A program made the translations under genes and the position numbers. The notes under the pieces were generated by a model, which saw only the letters and a list, made by a program, of their open reading frames with translations, did not search any database and was not told the DNA's origin. DNA of 64,000 nt from Actinobaculum massiliense (GTDB lineage Bacteria; Actinomycetota; Actinomycetes; Actinomycetales; Actinomycetaceae): the NCBI RefSeq assembly GCF_001457435.1, contig NZ_LN881717.1, positions 381,896-445,895 on the forward strand, in the 5' to 3' direction. Positions 45,824 to 55,580 of this stretch are shown here, one piece after another (the first letter of the stretch is position 1; each line of letters starts with the position of its first letter).

Positions 45824-47404
45824 CTAATATTCCCTGAATGGCGTGCGCACGCGGAACCGTATCCCTGAACCAGGCTTAAGTTGCGAAGCGACATCCAAAT
45901 CCTCGCGCGCCAGCGAGCCAATAACCGGATATCCACCAGTCAGCGGGTGGTCCGCCAAGAAGATCACCGGCTGCCCGGAATTCGGCACCTGCACCGCGCC
46001 GGTCACCACGCCCTCGCTTTTGAGCTCTTCGGTCCGCGAGCGCTCGAGCGGCGTCTCGGCCTCAAGGCGAATGCCGACCCGATCTGACTGCGGGGTCACC
46101 TCCCAGGTCTGCGCGGTGAGCGTCTTCAGCGCCTCGGCGCTGAACCAATCCGTGCGCGGACCGAGGTCAAGTTCGAGGGTGACGATGTCGGCGTCGGGAA
46201 GGTCGGTTCCGGGAATTGGTTGGTCGACGACGACGCCGCGCGCGCCGTCCGCCAACGCAATTTTGGTGCCAGCCAGCAGGGGTTCGGGCCCGAGACCGGC
46301 CAAGGTATCACGCGAGCATGAGCCAAGTACCGGTGCGACGTCGAGCCCGCCGCGCACCGCGAGGTAGGTCCGCAGGCCGCAACTGAACCAGCCAATGGAG
46401 ATCGAATCGCCCGGCTCGATCGCCGCCGGCATTCCGGGCCGAAGCGGGAAGGAATATCCGGTTTCTGCTTCGGTTACCTTCATCTCGCCCCGCGCGCCTG
46501 CCACCGCAATTTCGCATCGCGCGTGCGAAAGCAATTCCACGCCGCCGCCGGATATCTCGATCGCGGGAGCGTTCATTTCATTGCCGACGGCGTGGTTGGC
46601 CGCGGCCAGCGAGCCGCGATCGGCAGCGCCCGAAGCGGCCACCCCGACGTCGAGGAGTCCCTCACGGCCGAAGTCTTCAATCACTAATTGGACGCCGGGA
46701 TTGATGACCTCGAGGTAGCGCTCCGGCTCGCTCGGGGTTTCCGGGGCCGGCGCCGGAATGCGGATGGCTTCGCGGACCGCTCGGTATTTCACCGTATCGC
46801 CCGGGCCGAGGAGGGCGGGCTTTTCGCGGGTTACGTCCCACATTGGCGCGGCGGTGCGGCCGATCAGTTGCCAGCCGCCCGGGCTTTCCCCCGGGTAGAC
46901 CGCCGAAAAATTCGCGGCAAGGCCTACCGATCCGGCCGGGATGCGGGTGCGCGGGGTGGTGCGCCGCGGGGTGGCGGAAAACAGCTCGTCATCGCCCACG
47001 CAGTAGGCAAATCCGGGCGCGAATCCCACGAAAGCGACGCGCCATGCTGCCGCCTGGTGGCGAGCAACGAGCTCTTCGGTGGAAACTCCCAGGAGATCTG
47101 AGACTTCGGCGAGGTCTTCGCCGTCGTACAGAACCTCGATTTCCACGGGAGCGGAATCGCGTTGCCCCACCTCCATGGGGTCCACCGAACGCACGGCGGC
47201 CGCGAGCTCGGAGGGGGTGATCAGCGCGGGGTGGAAATAGATAGCAATGGTGCGCGCGGCCGGGACAAGCTCGCGCACGCCGTAGATCGCTGAGGTGCGC
47301 AGGCCCGCGTAATGCGCGAGGACCGCCTCCAGGCTCGGGTATTCCACCAATACCGCATCCTCGGCCGCGGGAATGACTCGTAGCTCGGACAGTTCAAAAC
47401 TCAT
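45824..47404 (-). CDS. pxpBC: 5-oxoprolinase subunits B and C fused (KipI-KipA type, urea carboxylase CT-like)
   Basis: 526 residues. N-part (1-215) is PxpB/Kip[40 protein letters not shown] (motif spans about residues 160-183). C-part (about 230-526) is PxpC/Kip[58 protein letters not shown]. In most bacteria these are two genes. With PxpA they form ATP-dependent 5-oxoprolinase, which opens pyroglutamate to glutamate. Stop of the upstream DUF1445 gene overlaps its start by 4 nt. Confidence 0.9.
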   Translation of the reverse strand: MSFELSELRVIPAAEDAVLVEYPSLEAVLAHYAGLRTSAIYGVRELVPAARTIAIYFHPALITPSELAAAVRSVDPMEVGQRDSAPVEIEVLYDGEDLAEVSDLLGVSTEELVARHQAAAWRVAFVGFAPGFAYCVGDDELFSATPRRTTPRTRIPAGSVGLAANFSAVYPGESPGGWQLIGRTAAPMWDVTREKPALLGPGDTVKYRAVREAIRIPAPAPETPSEPERYLEVINPGVQLVIEDFGREGLLDVGVAASGAADRGSLAAANHAVGNEMNAPAIEISGGGVELLSHARCEIAVAGARGEMKVTEAETGYSFPLRPGMPAAIEPGDSISIGWFSCGLRTYLAVRGGLDVAPVLGSCSRDTLAGLGPEPLLAGTKIALADGARGVVVDQPIPGTDLPDADIVTLELDLGPRTDWFSAEALKTLTAQTWEVTPQSDRVGIRLEAETPLERSRTEELKSEGVVTGAVQVPNSGQPVIFLADHPLTGGYPVIGSLAREDLDVASQLKPGSGIRFRVRTPFREY

Positions 47405-48051
47405 ACCGCATAGCTTTCATTTATGACGTCGCTAATGAACATGCAACCGGGCGCGTGGGTGATCGCGAATGGAACCCGAGATGCGACGATGGCGGCCTGA
47501 GGCGTGACCCCGCACGCCCAAAACACCGGCACCTCGCCCGGGCGCAAGGGCGCCGGAGCGTCCCCGTACTGCGGTTCCTCCAGGCGCACGCCGATTGCGG
47601 CGGGATCTCCGACATGCACCGGTGCGCCGTGCACGGCCGGGTAGCGCCCGGAAATTGCTACCGCATCGGCCACTCGCCCACCGGGGATGGGGCGCATGGA
47701 AACCACCATATTCCCGCGCAGGCGCCCTGTCGGCGCGCAGGGAATCGAGGTTTCATACATGGGAACGTTCCTCCCCAGGGTCTGGTGGCGGATTTCGATT
47801 CCCGCGGCGTGCAGGCCGACCTCGAAAGTAAATGAGCAGCCAATGAGGAAAGCGACCAGATCGGGATGCTCCGCCCATGCTTCGGTGGCGTCGGTGGTTT
47901 CTTCCTCCAGCTCGCCATCGCGCCACATGCGGTAGCGCGGAATATCCGTGCGCAGGTCCGAGCCCGCGGCGAGCTTTGATTCGAAGCTGCCCGCTTCAAT
48001 CACGTCCAGTAGCGGAACGGGTTGCGGGTTGCGCTGGGCGTAGAGCAACAT
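47401..48051 (-). CDS. DUF1445 putative hydro-lyase / D-glutamate cyclase-like, N-terminally short
   Basis: 216 residues; the family is usually about 260. Seen: [82 protein letters not shown]. The usual first ~45 residues are absent: the chain starts at [17 protein letters not shown], just 11 nt after the pxpA stop, leaving no room for them. AAAGGAG gives the ATG a strong site, so the short form is translated. A mammalian relative (DGLUCY) converts D-glutamate to 5-oxo-D-proline, which fits a neighbourhood of 5-oxoprolinase genes; activity of the short form is uncertain. Confidence 0.85.
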   Translation of the reverse strand: MLLYAQRNPQPVPLLDVIEAGSFESKLAAGSDLRTDIPRYRMWRDGELEEETTDATEAWAEHPDLVAFLIGCSFTFEVGLHAAGIEIRHQTLGRNVPMYETSIPCAPTGRLRGNMVVSMRPIPGGRVADAVAISGRYPAVHGAPVHVGDPAAIGVRLEEPQYGDAPAPLRPGEVPVFWACGVTPQAAIVASRVPFAITHAPGCMFISDVINESYAV

Positions 48052-48062
48052 CTTTCTCTCCT

Positions 48063-48824
48063 TTATGCGGCGAAGGGCTGGATCGCGATTCCGGCGTCCT
48101 GGAACGCGCTACGAATTATGCGTGCCATAGCCACGGCCCCAGGCGAATCTCCGTGCACGCACAGCGAATCCGCGTGCACCCGAATCAGCGTGCCGTCAAT
48201 AGCGCGGATCGTCCCGGTGCTGACGAAATCCAGCATGCGCTGGGAAACTTCGGCCGGGTCGTGGAGCACCGCGCCCTCCTGGCTGCGCGGCACCAAATCG
48301 CCCGATGGCAGGTAAGCGCGATCCGCGAAGGCCTCGGCGGCTACGCTCAAGCCCGCCCGCTCGGCCAGTTTTAGGCCTTCGGTGCCGGCCAGGCCGAGGA
48401 AGATAAGCGAGGGATCGACCGCGCGAATCGCAGCCACAACGGTCTGGGCGATACCTTCGTCGCGGGCGAGCGCGTTATACAGCGCGCCGTGCGGCTTGAC
48501 ATAAGACAGTTTGGCGCCCGCGTGCTTGGCCAGCGCGGCCAGCGCACCGAGTTGGTATTCCACATCCGCCTGGAGTTGCGTAGCGGGGATATCGAGCTTT
48601 ACCCTGCCAAAGCCTTCGAAGTCCCGGTAGCCCGGATGGGCACCCACGGTTACTTTGTGCTCAGCGGCGCGTTGCAAAGTGGAAAAAATCCCAGCCGGAT
48701 CGCCGGCGTGAAAGCCGCAGGCGATATTCGCGGAGGAGACGATCCCCAGCATTGCTTCGTCATCGGAGACCACCCGGTCCGGGGTGTTCTCCCCCAAATC
48801 CGAATTTAGATCAATCGATACCAT
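48063..48824 (-). CDS. pxpA: 5-oxoprolinase subunit A (LamB/YcsF family)
   Basis: 253 residues. Seen: [11 protein letters not shown] (residues 2-12), [62 protein letters not shown], and [10 protein letters not shown] near the end; the complete family outline. Works with PxpB and PxpC to hydrolyse 5-oxoproline. It lies 16 nt after the NRAMP-like gene. No strong ribosome site (GTAAAGAA), so it may depend on coupling. Confidence 0.93.
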   Translation of the reverse strand: MVSIDLNSDLGENTPDRVVSDDEAMLGIVSSANIACGFHAGDPAGIFSTLQRAAEHKVTVGAHPGYRDFEGFGRVKLDIPATQLQADVEYQLGALAALAKHAGAKLSYVKPHGALYNALARDEGIAQTVVAAIRAVDPSLIFLGLAGTEGLKLAERAGLSVAAEAFADRAYLPSGDLVPRSQEGAVLHDPAEVSQRMLDFVSTGTIRAIDGTLIRVHADSLCVHGDSPGAVAMARIIRSAFQDAGIAIQPFAA

Positions 48825-48840
48825 TTCTTTACCTATGCGC

Positions 48841-50133
48841 TTACGCCGCCGAGAGCATATTGAAGATTGGCTGAATCGAAACTGCCGCCATGTACCACGA
48901 GAGCAGGGTGGCCGCGGTTCCGAATCCCAGTAGCCACTTCGGGTACTTGTATCCGTTAAGCAGGTCCGCGCGGAACCAGCCGATATACATGAAGATCGTC
49001 AAGCCAATGGGCAGGATCAGGCCGTTCAGGCCGCCCGCGAAGACCAGCAGGGTGCCGGGGGCCTTGCCCCAGACGAGGAAGCAAATCAGCGAGACCGCAA
49101 TAAATACCACCGTGGCGATATTGCGCGCCCAGCCGCCCGCGAGCTTTTTATTAAACACGGAGAAGAAGGAGACTGAGGTGAAGGCGGCGCCAATCACGGA
49201 GGAAATGGCGGCGGCCCAGAGGATGACGCCAAAGATTCGTAGGCCGGCATCACCCATGACCTGCAAGAACGCCCAGCCGGAGGGATTCATCTCCGGCGGG
49301 ATGAGTTCCATAATCACCGCCGAGGTATCGCGCGCAACCACCGCGGCGCCAACCCCGAGGCAAGCTAGGAACAGCAGGTAGCGCATGACGCCCGTGACGA
49401 CGACGCCGTTGACGGATCCGCGCGAAACGGTTTTTACCGCGCCTGGGCCGGAAAAGCCCGAGTCAAGAACCCGGTGCGCGCCGGAGTAGGTGATATAGCC
49501 ACCCACGGTGCCTCCCACGATCGTGGTGACGGTTGCCCAGTGAATTGATTCGGGGAGAACGGTTTGCTTGAGCGCCTCGCCAATGGGTGGAGCGGAAACA
49601 ACGGAAACGTAGAGCGTGAGGCAGATCATGACGATACCGAGGCAGACAATGATCGCGTCCATAATCTTGCCCGCGCGTTTCCACAGGAAGATGCAAATTG
49701 CGCAGACGGCGGTAATCAAGCCACCCAGCTTTGAATCTATGCCGAGCATGGCGTTCATTCCCATGCCACCACCGGCGATATTACCGATATTGAAAACGAG
49801 GCCACCGCCGATAATGAGGAGTGCCAGCAGGAAACCCGATCCGCGAATTGCTTCATTTGCGAGTTCGCCGGCGCGTTTGCCGGACACCACGATCATGCGC
49901 CAAATATTCATTTGGACGGCGACGTCGATAAGAATCGAAACCAGGATAGCGAAGCCGAATGCGGCCCCGAACTGAAAGGTGAATGTGGCCGTCTGCGTAA
50001 TGAACCCCGGTCCAATCGCAGATGTAGCCATGAGGAAAATGGACCCAATAATTGATCCGCGGCGCTGAGAGAGCACGGCTTTACCGGCCTGAAGGTCCAT
50101 TTTCGCGGTTTTCGTATCAATATTGCCGCTCAT
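48841..50133 (-). CDS. NRAMP-superfamily transporter lacking the DPGN metal motif (YcsG-like)
   Basis: 430 residues, about 11 membrane segments. The GPGFI segment that opens helix 1 of NRAMP proteins is present ([12 protein letters not shown]), but the metal-binding DPGN that should follow about 5-8 residues later is missing, and the helix-6 MPH region reads [10 protein letters not shown]. So it is unlikely to be a manganese or iron carrier. First gene of the operon with pxpA, DUF1445, pxpBC and biotin carboxylase, like B. subtilis ycsF-ycsG-ycsI-kipI-kipA; probable substrate is the organic compound the operon breaks down. Start ATG 50133 with GAGGTGA. Confidence 0.85.
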   Translation of the reverse strand: MSGNIDTKTAKMDLQAGKAVLSQRRGSIIGSIFLMATSAIGPGFITQTATFTFQFGAAFGFAILVSILIDVAVQMNIWRMIVVSGKRAGELANEAIRGSGFLLALLIIGGGLVFNIGNIAGGGMGMNAMLGIDSKLGGLITAVCAICIFLWKRAGKIMDAIIVCLGIVMICLTLYVSVVSAPPIGEALKQTVLPESIHWATVTTIVGGTVGGYITYSGAHRVLDSGFSGPGAVKTVSRGSVNGVVVTGVMRYLLFLACLGVGAAVVARDTSAVIMELIPPEMNPSGWAFLQVMGDAGLRIFGVILWAAAISSVIGAAFTSVSFFSVFNKKLAGGWARNIATVVFIAVSLICFLVWGKAPGTLLVFAGGLNGLILPIGLTIFMYIGWFRADLLNGYKYPKWLLGFGTAATLLSWYMAAVSIQPIFNMLSAA

Positions 50134-50365
50134 TGAGCTCACCTCTTTTCAACCCCCGAAACGATGGAAAAGGTCGTTTGCGCGTGTGGTACGCACTCCC
50201 GAGCCCGAGCGGGAAGCTACGTTGCCGCAGCCCCGGATCCGCTCGCGCTAGCTAGAGATGGTTGAACATCACAGTAACTACCAGGTTTCCGGATGGTTTT
50301 GGTAAAGCAATAGTAAAGCCGGGGAGGCGCCCGCTCAAGAGGTCTCGCCATGCGAACATAAAAAA

Positions 50366-50407
50366 GCCCACTTTTGGGGTGTTCTCTTCGACACCTCAAA
50401 AGTGGGC
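50366..50407 (-). terminator. Rho-independent terminator after etfA
   Basis: 17-bp stem GCCCACTTTTGGGGTGT with ACACCTCAAAAGTGGGC, 8-nt loop, then TTTTTT on the minus strand. It separates the etf operon from the NRAMP operon. The rest of 50134-50365 holds a weak TACCA-N16-TGGTA inverted repeat (50276-50301 area) and no gene. Confidence 0.9.
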
Positions 50408-50420
50408 CAGCGCGGCAGTG

Positions 50421-51323
50421 CTACGCCAAGCGCTTTTTAATCTCTTCCGTGAGCTCGGGTAGCACCTCGTACAGGTCGCCTTCAATGCCGTAATCGGCTA
50501 CTTCCCAAATACCGGCGTCGGGATCGTCATTAATAGCAACGATGGTTTCCGCGCCCGTCACGCCGGCGGTGAAGTGGATAGCGCCCGAGATTCCGACCGT
50601 CACCAGTAGCTCGCCGCGCACGCGCACGCCATCGAGCCCCAGGTACTGATCGCGCGTCATCCAGCCCTCAACATCGGCGATGGGCCGCGAGCAGGCGAGC
50701 GAAGCGTCAAGCGCGGAGGCCAGCTCGGCCGCGAGCGCAAGGTCTTCCTTAGCGTTAAAGCCACGCCCGGCCGCCACAATTCGCTCCGCGTGCGCCAGGT
50801 CAACGGTCGATGTGGCGATCTCTTCGCGGCCAATAATTTCGGCTCCGGGCAAGAGATTATCGGGCTCAATGACCTCAATTTCCGGTAGCTCCAGCAACTC
50901 GCCCGCCGCTTCGGGCTCGCTATCGAAAATGCCGACCGCCGGGGTCTGGAGCGAATAGGTTTCCAGGGTGACTCCGCCATAGCGCGCTACGGTTGCCGAG
51001 TCCTCCCCCACCTCGCGCACTCCGGCGAGGAGCGGCACGTGGAATGCCGCCGCAAGACCGCCGGCTAGGGCGCGCGCTGGGGCGGAATTCGGAACCAAAA
51101 CCAAATCGCCGCTTTCTAGGGTCACCAGCTCCCGCAGAATCGGCACGGCCAGCTCAGGAGGTACGGCGTCGGGAAGCGCCACGCGAATCGCTCGATCCGC
51201 GCCGCGGGCAAACTCCATCACTTCTTCCCCGCCAATACCGATAAACGTCACGTCCCCGCGGCTCTTGCCCGCCGCCACGTGCCCGCTGGCATCAGCTCCC
51301 GCTGAAACTACCCACGTTCTCAT
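50421..51323 (-). CDS. etfA: Electron transfer flavoprotein alpha subunit
   Basis: 300 residues. The FAD-binding C-terminal domain is clear: GRGFNAKEDLALAAELASAL, CSRPIADVEGW, VGISGAIHFTAGVTGAETIV, NDDPDAGIWEVADYGIEGDL. Accepts electrons from a flavin dehydrogenase together with EtfB and passes them on. No ETF-quinone oxidoreductase, ferredoxin or acyl-CoA dehydrogenase gene lies in the window. Start overlaps etfB stop by 4 nt. Whether it bifurcates cannot be told. Confidence 0.92.
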   Translation of the reverse strand: MRTWVVSAGADASGHVAAGKSRGDVTFIGIGGEEVMEFARGADRAIRVALPDAVPPELAVPILRELVTLESGDLVLVPNSAPARALAGGLAAAFHVPLLAGVREVGEDSATVARYGGVTLETYSLQTPAVGIFDSEPEAAGELLELPEIEVIEPDNLLPGAEIIGREEIATSTVDLAHAERIVAAGRGFNAKEDLALAAELASALDASLACSRPIADVEGWMTRDQYLGLDGVRVRGELLVTVGISGAIHFTAGVTGAETIVAINDDPDAGIWEVADYGIEGDLYEVLPELTEEIKKRLA

Positions 51324-52093
51324 TTGGATCCTCCAATCACGCCGTCGGCCACGAGAGCGTCAGCGAGCTGCGCATCGGCCTGCGCACCCGAGAACACAAT
51401 ATGCTTGCGATCCTTTTCTTCCGGCCGGCGCCGCGCTACCGGAGTGGCGCCGGTAAATGACAGATCCAGTTCCTCGCTCGCCACCACCTCAAACGGCTTC
51501 TTGCCCGCGGAGAGAATATCCCTCATCCCCGGCATTGAAACTTCAGCAGCGTCCGAGGTCACGGCGAGTACCGCCGGTCCGGTGAGCTTGAGGGTGCGGC
51601 GCTCGCCCGGTAGCTCCTGGGTAATAATGAGCGCTTCACCCTCTTTGCGCACGCTACTAATATCTTGGAAACACGGCCATCCCAAGTGTGCCGCAATGAG
51701 TGCCGGCACCACGCGGGCACCCTCATCAATACTTCCCGGGCCGGTGATAAGCAGGTTGACGTCGCCCGCCCGCTGCGCCAAAAGCGCCAGAGCTTGCCCC
51801 ACGGTAGTGGAGCTCCACTCGGCGGTGGCATCTTCTGCCACGATCAGAGCGCGGTCCGGGCCCTTTGCCAAAGCGTTCTTGCGGATAGCTCCCGTTCCCG
51901 CGATAGCGCCGCCAACGGTGAGCGCAACGGCCTGCGTTCCGAGCTCCGCCGCCAGATCAGACGCGACGCGCATAGCGACGGCGTCGTCGTCGGAAATGGT
52001 GGGCCGTGAATTCGACCAGTCGATTTCGCCGTCATCTTGGACCTTGGCGGCCTCGGGATTGCGGGCCACCTTGTACGCAACTGCGACGGTCAT
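51320..52093 (-). CDS. etfB: Electron transfer flavoprotein beta subunit
   Basis: 257 residues from ATG 52093 (MTVAVAYKVARNPEAAKV), where the family start is; a longer frame upstream is unlike EtfB. Seen: ISDDDAVAMRVASDLAAEL, VVGQALALLAQRAGDVNLLITGPGSIDEGARVVPALIAAHLGWP (AMP/second-flavin region at about 90-130). Follows the small membrane protein gene by 65 nt, in the same direction as the symporter and dehydrogenase genes. Confidence 0.9.
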   Translation of the reverse strand: MTVAVAYKVARNPEAAKVQDDGEIDWSNSRPTISDDDAVAMRVASDLAAELGTQAVALTVGGAIAGTGAIRKNALAKGPDRALIVAEDATAEWSSTTVGQALALLAQRAGDVNLLITGPGSIDEGARVVPALIAAHLGWPCFQDISSVRKEGEALIITQELPGERRTLKLTGPAVLAVTSDAAEVSMPGMRDILSAGKKPFEVVASEELDLSFTGATPVARRRPEEKDRKHIVFSGAQADAQLADALVADGVIGGSK

Positions 52094-52158
52094 GTCTCTC
52101 CCTCCGATGAATGTCCAAAGTCCTACTTTACCCAGCTGGAGAGGATATCGCGTGATGG

Positions 52159-52467
52159 CTACATAACGTCGTCTTCGCCGTGATCCTTGAACGCTGCACG
52201 GGCGCCAAACAGCAGACCCATTACCACCATTGCAAGGCCGGTCCAGAGGTTCAAGTTCAAGCCCGCCGCCTTCGCTAAATCTTCCTCGGTTACGAACCAG
52301 GCGCCGTACACCGCCAGCATGGCGCCGAAGATCACGAACATCACGGCGATCCAAAAGCGCAGGTCCAGGAGGGAAAAGCGGGAGAGGAAGCCGGTGCGCG
52401 CCAGGCGCACATCCGCGCGCGGAGCAACCGCGCTAGGCTCAACCGAATTCTCAATATCGTCACTCAT
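52159..52467 (-). CDS. Small two-helix membrane protein next to the sodium symporter
   Basis: 102 residues: acidic N terminus, hydrophobic segments at about 38-56 and 74-90. No family name recognised. It starts 10 nt after the symporter stop, a place where small membrane partners of SSS carriers often sit, so an accessory role is plausible but inferred. Confidence 0.7.
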   Translation of the reverse strand: MSDDIENSVEPSAVAPRADVRLARTGFLSRFSLLDLRFWIAVMFVIFGAMLAVYGAWFVTEEDLAKAAGLNLNLWTGLAMVVMGLLFGARAAFKDHGEDDVM

Positions 52468-52477
52468 CGCAACCTCG

Positions 52478-54181
52478 CTAACCGATCACTACGTTCATTA
52501 TCAGGCACACGAGCAGTACCGCGATGCCGAGGGGAACCGGACGCTCCCACCAGTGCAGCTCCTCGCCGGTCACGGCGCGCTCGCGGACCTCTGCGGAGCG
52601 CGCGGCGGCCAGGTTAGGGGCCGGGCACGCACCTTGAATCGGCATATTGACGCGGCCCCACACCAGGCCGTCAAGCTGTTCGATGGGTCGCGGCTTGGTC
52701 ATAAAGGTAACGAGCACCGAGACGGTAATATCCGCGACGAAAGCAATACCCGAGGCCATGAAGGATGCCGCTTGGGAAGAGTTGAACGCGAGCCATCCAC
52801 TGGCGTAACCCACCTGCACAAAGCCGGCGCCGGCGGCCCCGGCGATCAGGCCCCACAACCCCGCTTGGCCAGACATTCGCTTCCAGAACATTCCCAGCAC
52901 GAAGGTGGCAAAGAGCGGCGCATTGAAAATGGACTGCAACATTTGCGTGTAGTCCTGCAAATTGGAAAACTCCGCCGCGATAAAGGCGGTGCCAATCGCG
53001 ATGATCACGCCCCAGAAAGTGAAGCGGCGGCCGACCTTCACGTAGTACGTATCCGGCTTACGCGGCTTGATATAGGTTTCCCAAAGGTCGTAGGTGACCA
53101 CCGTATTGAAAGCGGAAACGTTCGCGGCCATTCCGGCCATGAACGCCGCGATCAGGCCCGCCAGCGCGAGGCCCATCAAGCCGTGCGGCATCACCCGGCC
53201 AATAAGGGCCGGAAGGGCCTCGTTGTAGGCCAGCTCGCCGGCGTGAAGCTCCGGGACCAGCACCGCGGCAATAAGCCCCGGCACAATAATGACCACCGGG
53301 AGGAACATTTTGGGGATGGCCGCCAGAATCGGTGTGAGGCGAGCCGAGCGCATATCCTTCGCGGAAAGCGCGCGCTGGACCTCGGTGAAGTTCGTGGTCC
53401 AGTATCCGAAAGAGTTCACGAAGCCCATGCCCAGCGCGATCCCGATCCAGTTCCCGTAGGGATTGGTGGGATTGTCGAGGCCGGTGCCACCCCAAACCGA
53501 AAGCCCGTTGGGCCCGAGCACCTGGGATTCGTTCAGAGCCTCAATAAGCCCCGCCGGCCCGCCCACGCGCGCCAAGCCGCCAATGGTCAGCGGCGTAATG
53601 AAGGCGATAATGAGGAGGAACTGCAGCACCTCGTTGTACATGGTGGCGGTGAGCCCGCCCGCCGCGGTGTAAACCAGCACGATGCCGGCGGAAAAGACGA
53701 TCGAGACCCATAGCGGCCAACCAATGAGGACATTTATCAGCAGGGCCAGGGCGAAGAGATTAATGCCCGCCACCAGGATGGTGGAAATGGAAAAAATAAC
53801 CGACTGGTACAGGTGCGTGGGGCGATCAAAGCGTAGCCGCAGATATTCGGGCACGCTTCGCACCCGCGAACCGTAGTAGAACGGCATCATCACCAAGCCG
53901 AGGAACACCATGGCTGGCACCGCCCCCACCCAGTAATAGTGGACGGTGGGCACACCGTGCTGCGAGCCCGAGGCGGCCATACCAATCAGCTCTACCGCTC
54001 CAATATTCGCGGAGAGAAAGGCCAGCGCGCAGATCCAGGCGGGAAGCGAGCGTCCGGACAGGAAGAAATCCTCCGAGGTCGAAACCTTGTGGCGGGTGGC
54101 CCAGCCAATCAGTACCACCAGCACGATGTAAATAAGAATGAAGCTGTAATCAAACAGCGTGGCGTCAAGTCTGAGGTCCAT
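52478..54181 (-). CDS. Sodium:solute symporter (SSS family)
   Basis: 567 residues, about 14 membrane segments. Seen: TSEDFFLSGRSLPAWICAL, FLSANIGAVELIGMAASG, VYTAAGGLTATMYNEVLQF (family signature around helix 5), GLMGLALAGLIAAFMAGMAANVSAFNTV. The C-terminal ~60 residues before the last helix are cytoplasmic-looking. Resembles sugar/polyol-type SSS carriers. Follows the Gfo/Idh gene by 15 nt, so solute is likely the dehydrogenase's substrate. Confidence 0.9.
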   Translation of the reverse strand: MDLRLDATLFDYSFILIYIVLVVLIGWATRHKVSTSEDFFLSGRSLPAWICALAFLSANIGAVELIGMAASGSQHGVPTVHYYWVGAVPAMVFLGLVMMPFYYGSRVRSVPEYLRLRFDRPTHLYQSVIFSISTILVAGINLFALALLINVLIGWPLWVSIVFSAGIVLVYTAAGGLTATMYNEVLQFLLIIAFITPLTIGGLARVGGPAGLIEALNESQVLGPNGLSVWGGTGLDNPTNPYGNWIGIALGMGFVNSFGYWTTNFTEVQRALSAKDMRSARLTPILAAIPKMFLPVVIIVPGLIAAVLVPELHAGELAYNEALPALIGRVMPHGLMGLALAGLIAAFMAGMAANVSAFNTVVTYDLWETYIKPRKPDTYYVKVGRRFTFWGVIIAIGTAFIAAEFSNLQDYTQMLQSIFNAPLFATFVLGMFWKRMSGQAGLWGLIAGAAGAGFVQVGYASGWLAFNSSQAASFMASGIAFVADITVSVLVTFMTKPRPIEQLDGLVWGRVNMPIQGACPAPNLAAARSAEVRERAVTGEELHWWERPVPLGIAVLLVCLIMNVVIG

Positions 54182-54196
54182 GCCTTTACCTGCCCG

Positions 54197-55222
54197 CTAC
54201 GCGTTGCGTAGCTCGGCCAGCGCTACCGGGCGATGCTCGCGATAGGAAAGCTTCGCGGCCTCGGCAATTTCGAGCGCGGCAACGGCGTCGTCGAGCCCGG
54301 AAGCCGGCGACCCACCCTCTTCTACCAAAATGAGGAAAGCCTCGATTTCGCGCTGGTAGCACACCGCGAAGCGGGCAATAAAGTCCGTCCACGGCTCACC
54401 CTCGGGGTAGCTCACGCCCTCCAGCGAGCGGAGCGGCAGCTTCGCATCCATTCCCACCACGTCAGTTTTTTCGGTTCCGTGCAGCTCCATGCGCACGTCG
54501 TACCCGTGCCCGTTGAAGCGCGACGACGACGCCGTTACCAGCACATTCCCGGCCATCTTGAGGACCATCACCGTCTCGGCCGGGTCGTTGAAATCGGCGA
54601 AATCCGCCAAGCCAAGATCGGTGCCGTAGCAGAAAAGCTCCTCCACCTCCTGGCCGGTTACCCAGCGCAACACGTCGAAATCGTGCACCAGGCAATCCAC
54701 GTAAATACCGCCGGACGCGGCAAGGAAAGAGCGCGGAGCGGGAGCCTGATCCATGGTGTGCATAATGACGCGGCGAAGCTCGCCCACTTCGCCGTCGCGC
54801 ACGTGCTGGCGAGCGAGGCGATACGCATCATCGAAACGGCGCTGAAAGCCAATCGCCACCGGAACGCGGCCGGCCACTTCGCGCCGCACGCGCTGGGTTT
54901 CAGCCAGCGACGTCGACACCGGCTTTTCGCAAAACACCGGGATCCCCTGCTCGGCTCCGGCAATGATTTGATCGGCGTGCACATCCGTGGGGCTGGTGAT
55001 CACCAGCGCATCGAGATTTGCCCCGGCACCAACGCCCTGCTCTAGCTCCTCTACCTGGGCAATCGTCACCTCAGCGCAACCGGCGATGCTTTCTAGCTCC
55101 GCCTTCACCTCCTGCGCGCGGCCCGGATAGGGATCAGCGATAAAGAGTTGCGATACGCGAGTGCACAGAATCTTCGCGTGCATTTTGCCCGCGCGCCCTA
55201 CACCTAGCTGGCCAATTCTCAC
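54197..55222 (-). CDS. Gfo/Idh/MocA-family dehydrogenase (inositol 2-dehydrogenase-like)
   Basis: 341 residues. NAD(P)-binding N-half with QLGVGRAGKMHAKIL, SPTDVHADQI, and FCEKPVSTSL whose Lys is catalytic; C-half with GGIYVDCLVHDFDVLRWVTG giving the catalytic Asp/His. The pattern is that of IolG-like enzymes, but substrate is not proven. I chose GTG 55222 because AGGAGG lies 6 nt upstream; an ATG at 55249 in the same frame has no ribosome site. First gene of a run continuing into the symporter, small membrane protein and etfBA. Confidence 0.85.
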   Translation of the reverse strand: MRIGQLGVGRAGKMHAKILCTRVSQLFIADPYPGRAQEVKAELESIAGCAEVTIAQVEELEQGVGAGANLDALVITSPTDVHADQIIAGAEQGIPVFCEKPVSTSLAETQRVRREVAGRVPVAIGFQRRFDDAYRLARQHVRDGEVGELRRVIMHTMDQAPAPRSFLAASGGIYVDCLVHDFDVLRWVTGQEVEELFCYGTDLGLADFADFNDPAETVMVLKMAGNVLVTASSSRFNGHGYDVRMELHGTEKTDVVGMDAKLPLRSLEGVSYPEGEPWTDFIARFAVCYQREIEAFLILVEEGGSPASGLDDAVAALEIAEAAKLSYREHRPVALAELRNA

Positions 55223-55249
55223 GGCGCCCTCCTGATAGGCATTTGTCAT

Positions 55250-55580
55250 TCGACGTAACTCTAGGTCAGCGAGGCGAGGTTGTCATTCGAATGGGCACTA
55301 CTTCATTATTGAGTGCGCTTTATTTTTAGTGGCCGCGCCGAACCACGCTTCGAGGCGGCCGTATCGCGCGCTTTGGGCGGGCTTAAAACGGCCTTTTAGC
55401 GCGGATTTTTCGCACTCTAGCGAAACTTGGCCAATCTCGAGCGGCCCCTTCCGCACCCGCACGTCTTACCGTTATGGTTATATGGTTAATTAGTGGACAA
55501 ACTAGCTTGCGCCGGCGTCGGCGCGCTACCCGCGCGAGCCGCGCGTATTGCCCGCTTTCAACCACGGAAGGAAAACCGAC
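55250..55580. other. Divergent intergenic region, Gfo/Idh versus gntR
   Basis: 331 nt with no gene. Holds two AT-rich patches that could be promoters: around 55299-55330 and 55472-55497 (TTATGGTTATATGGTTAATTAG). TAGT-N6-ACTA at 55490-55503 is a weak operator-like palindrome. TCGAATGACAA occurs twice on the minus strand just before the Gfo/Idh gene. Confidence 0.4.

Noticed and set aside
48841-50133. Manganese transporter MntH
   Set aside because: The DPGN metal motif and MPH region are missing and the operon is for 5-oxoproline-type metabolism.
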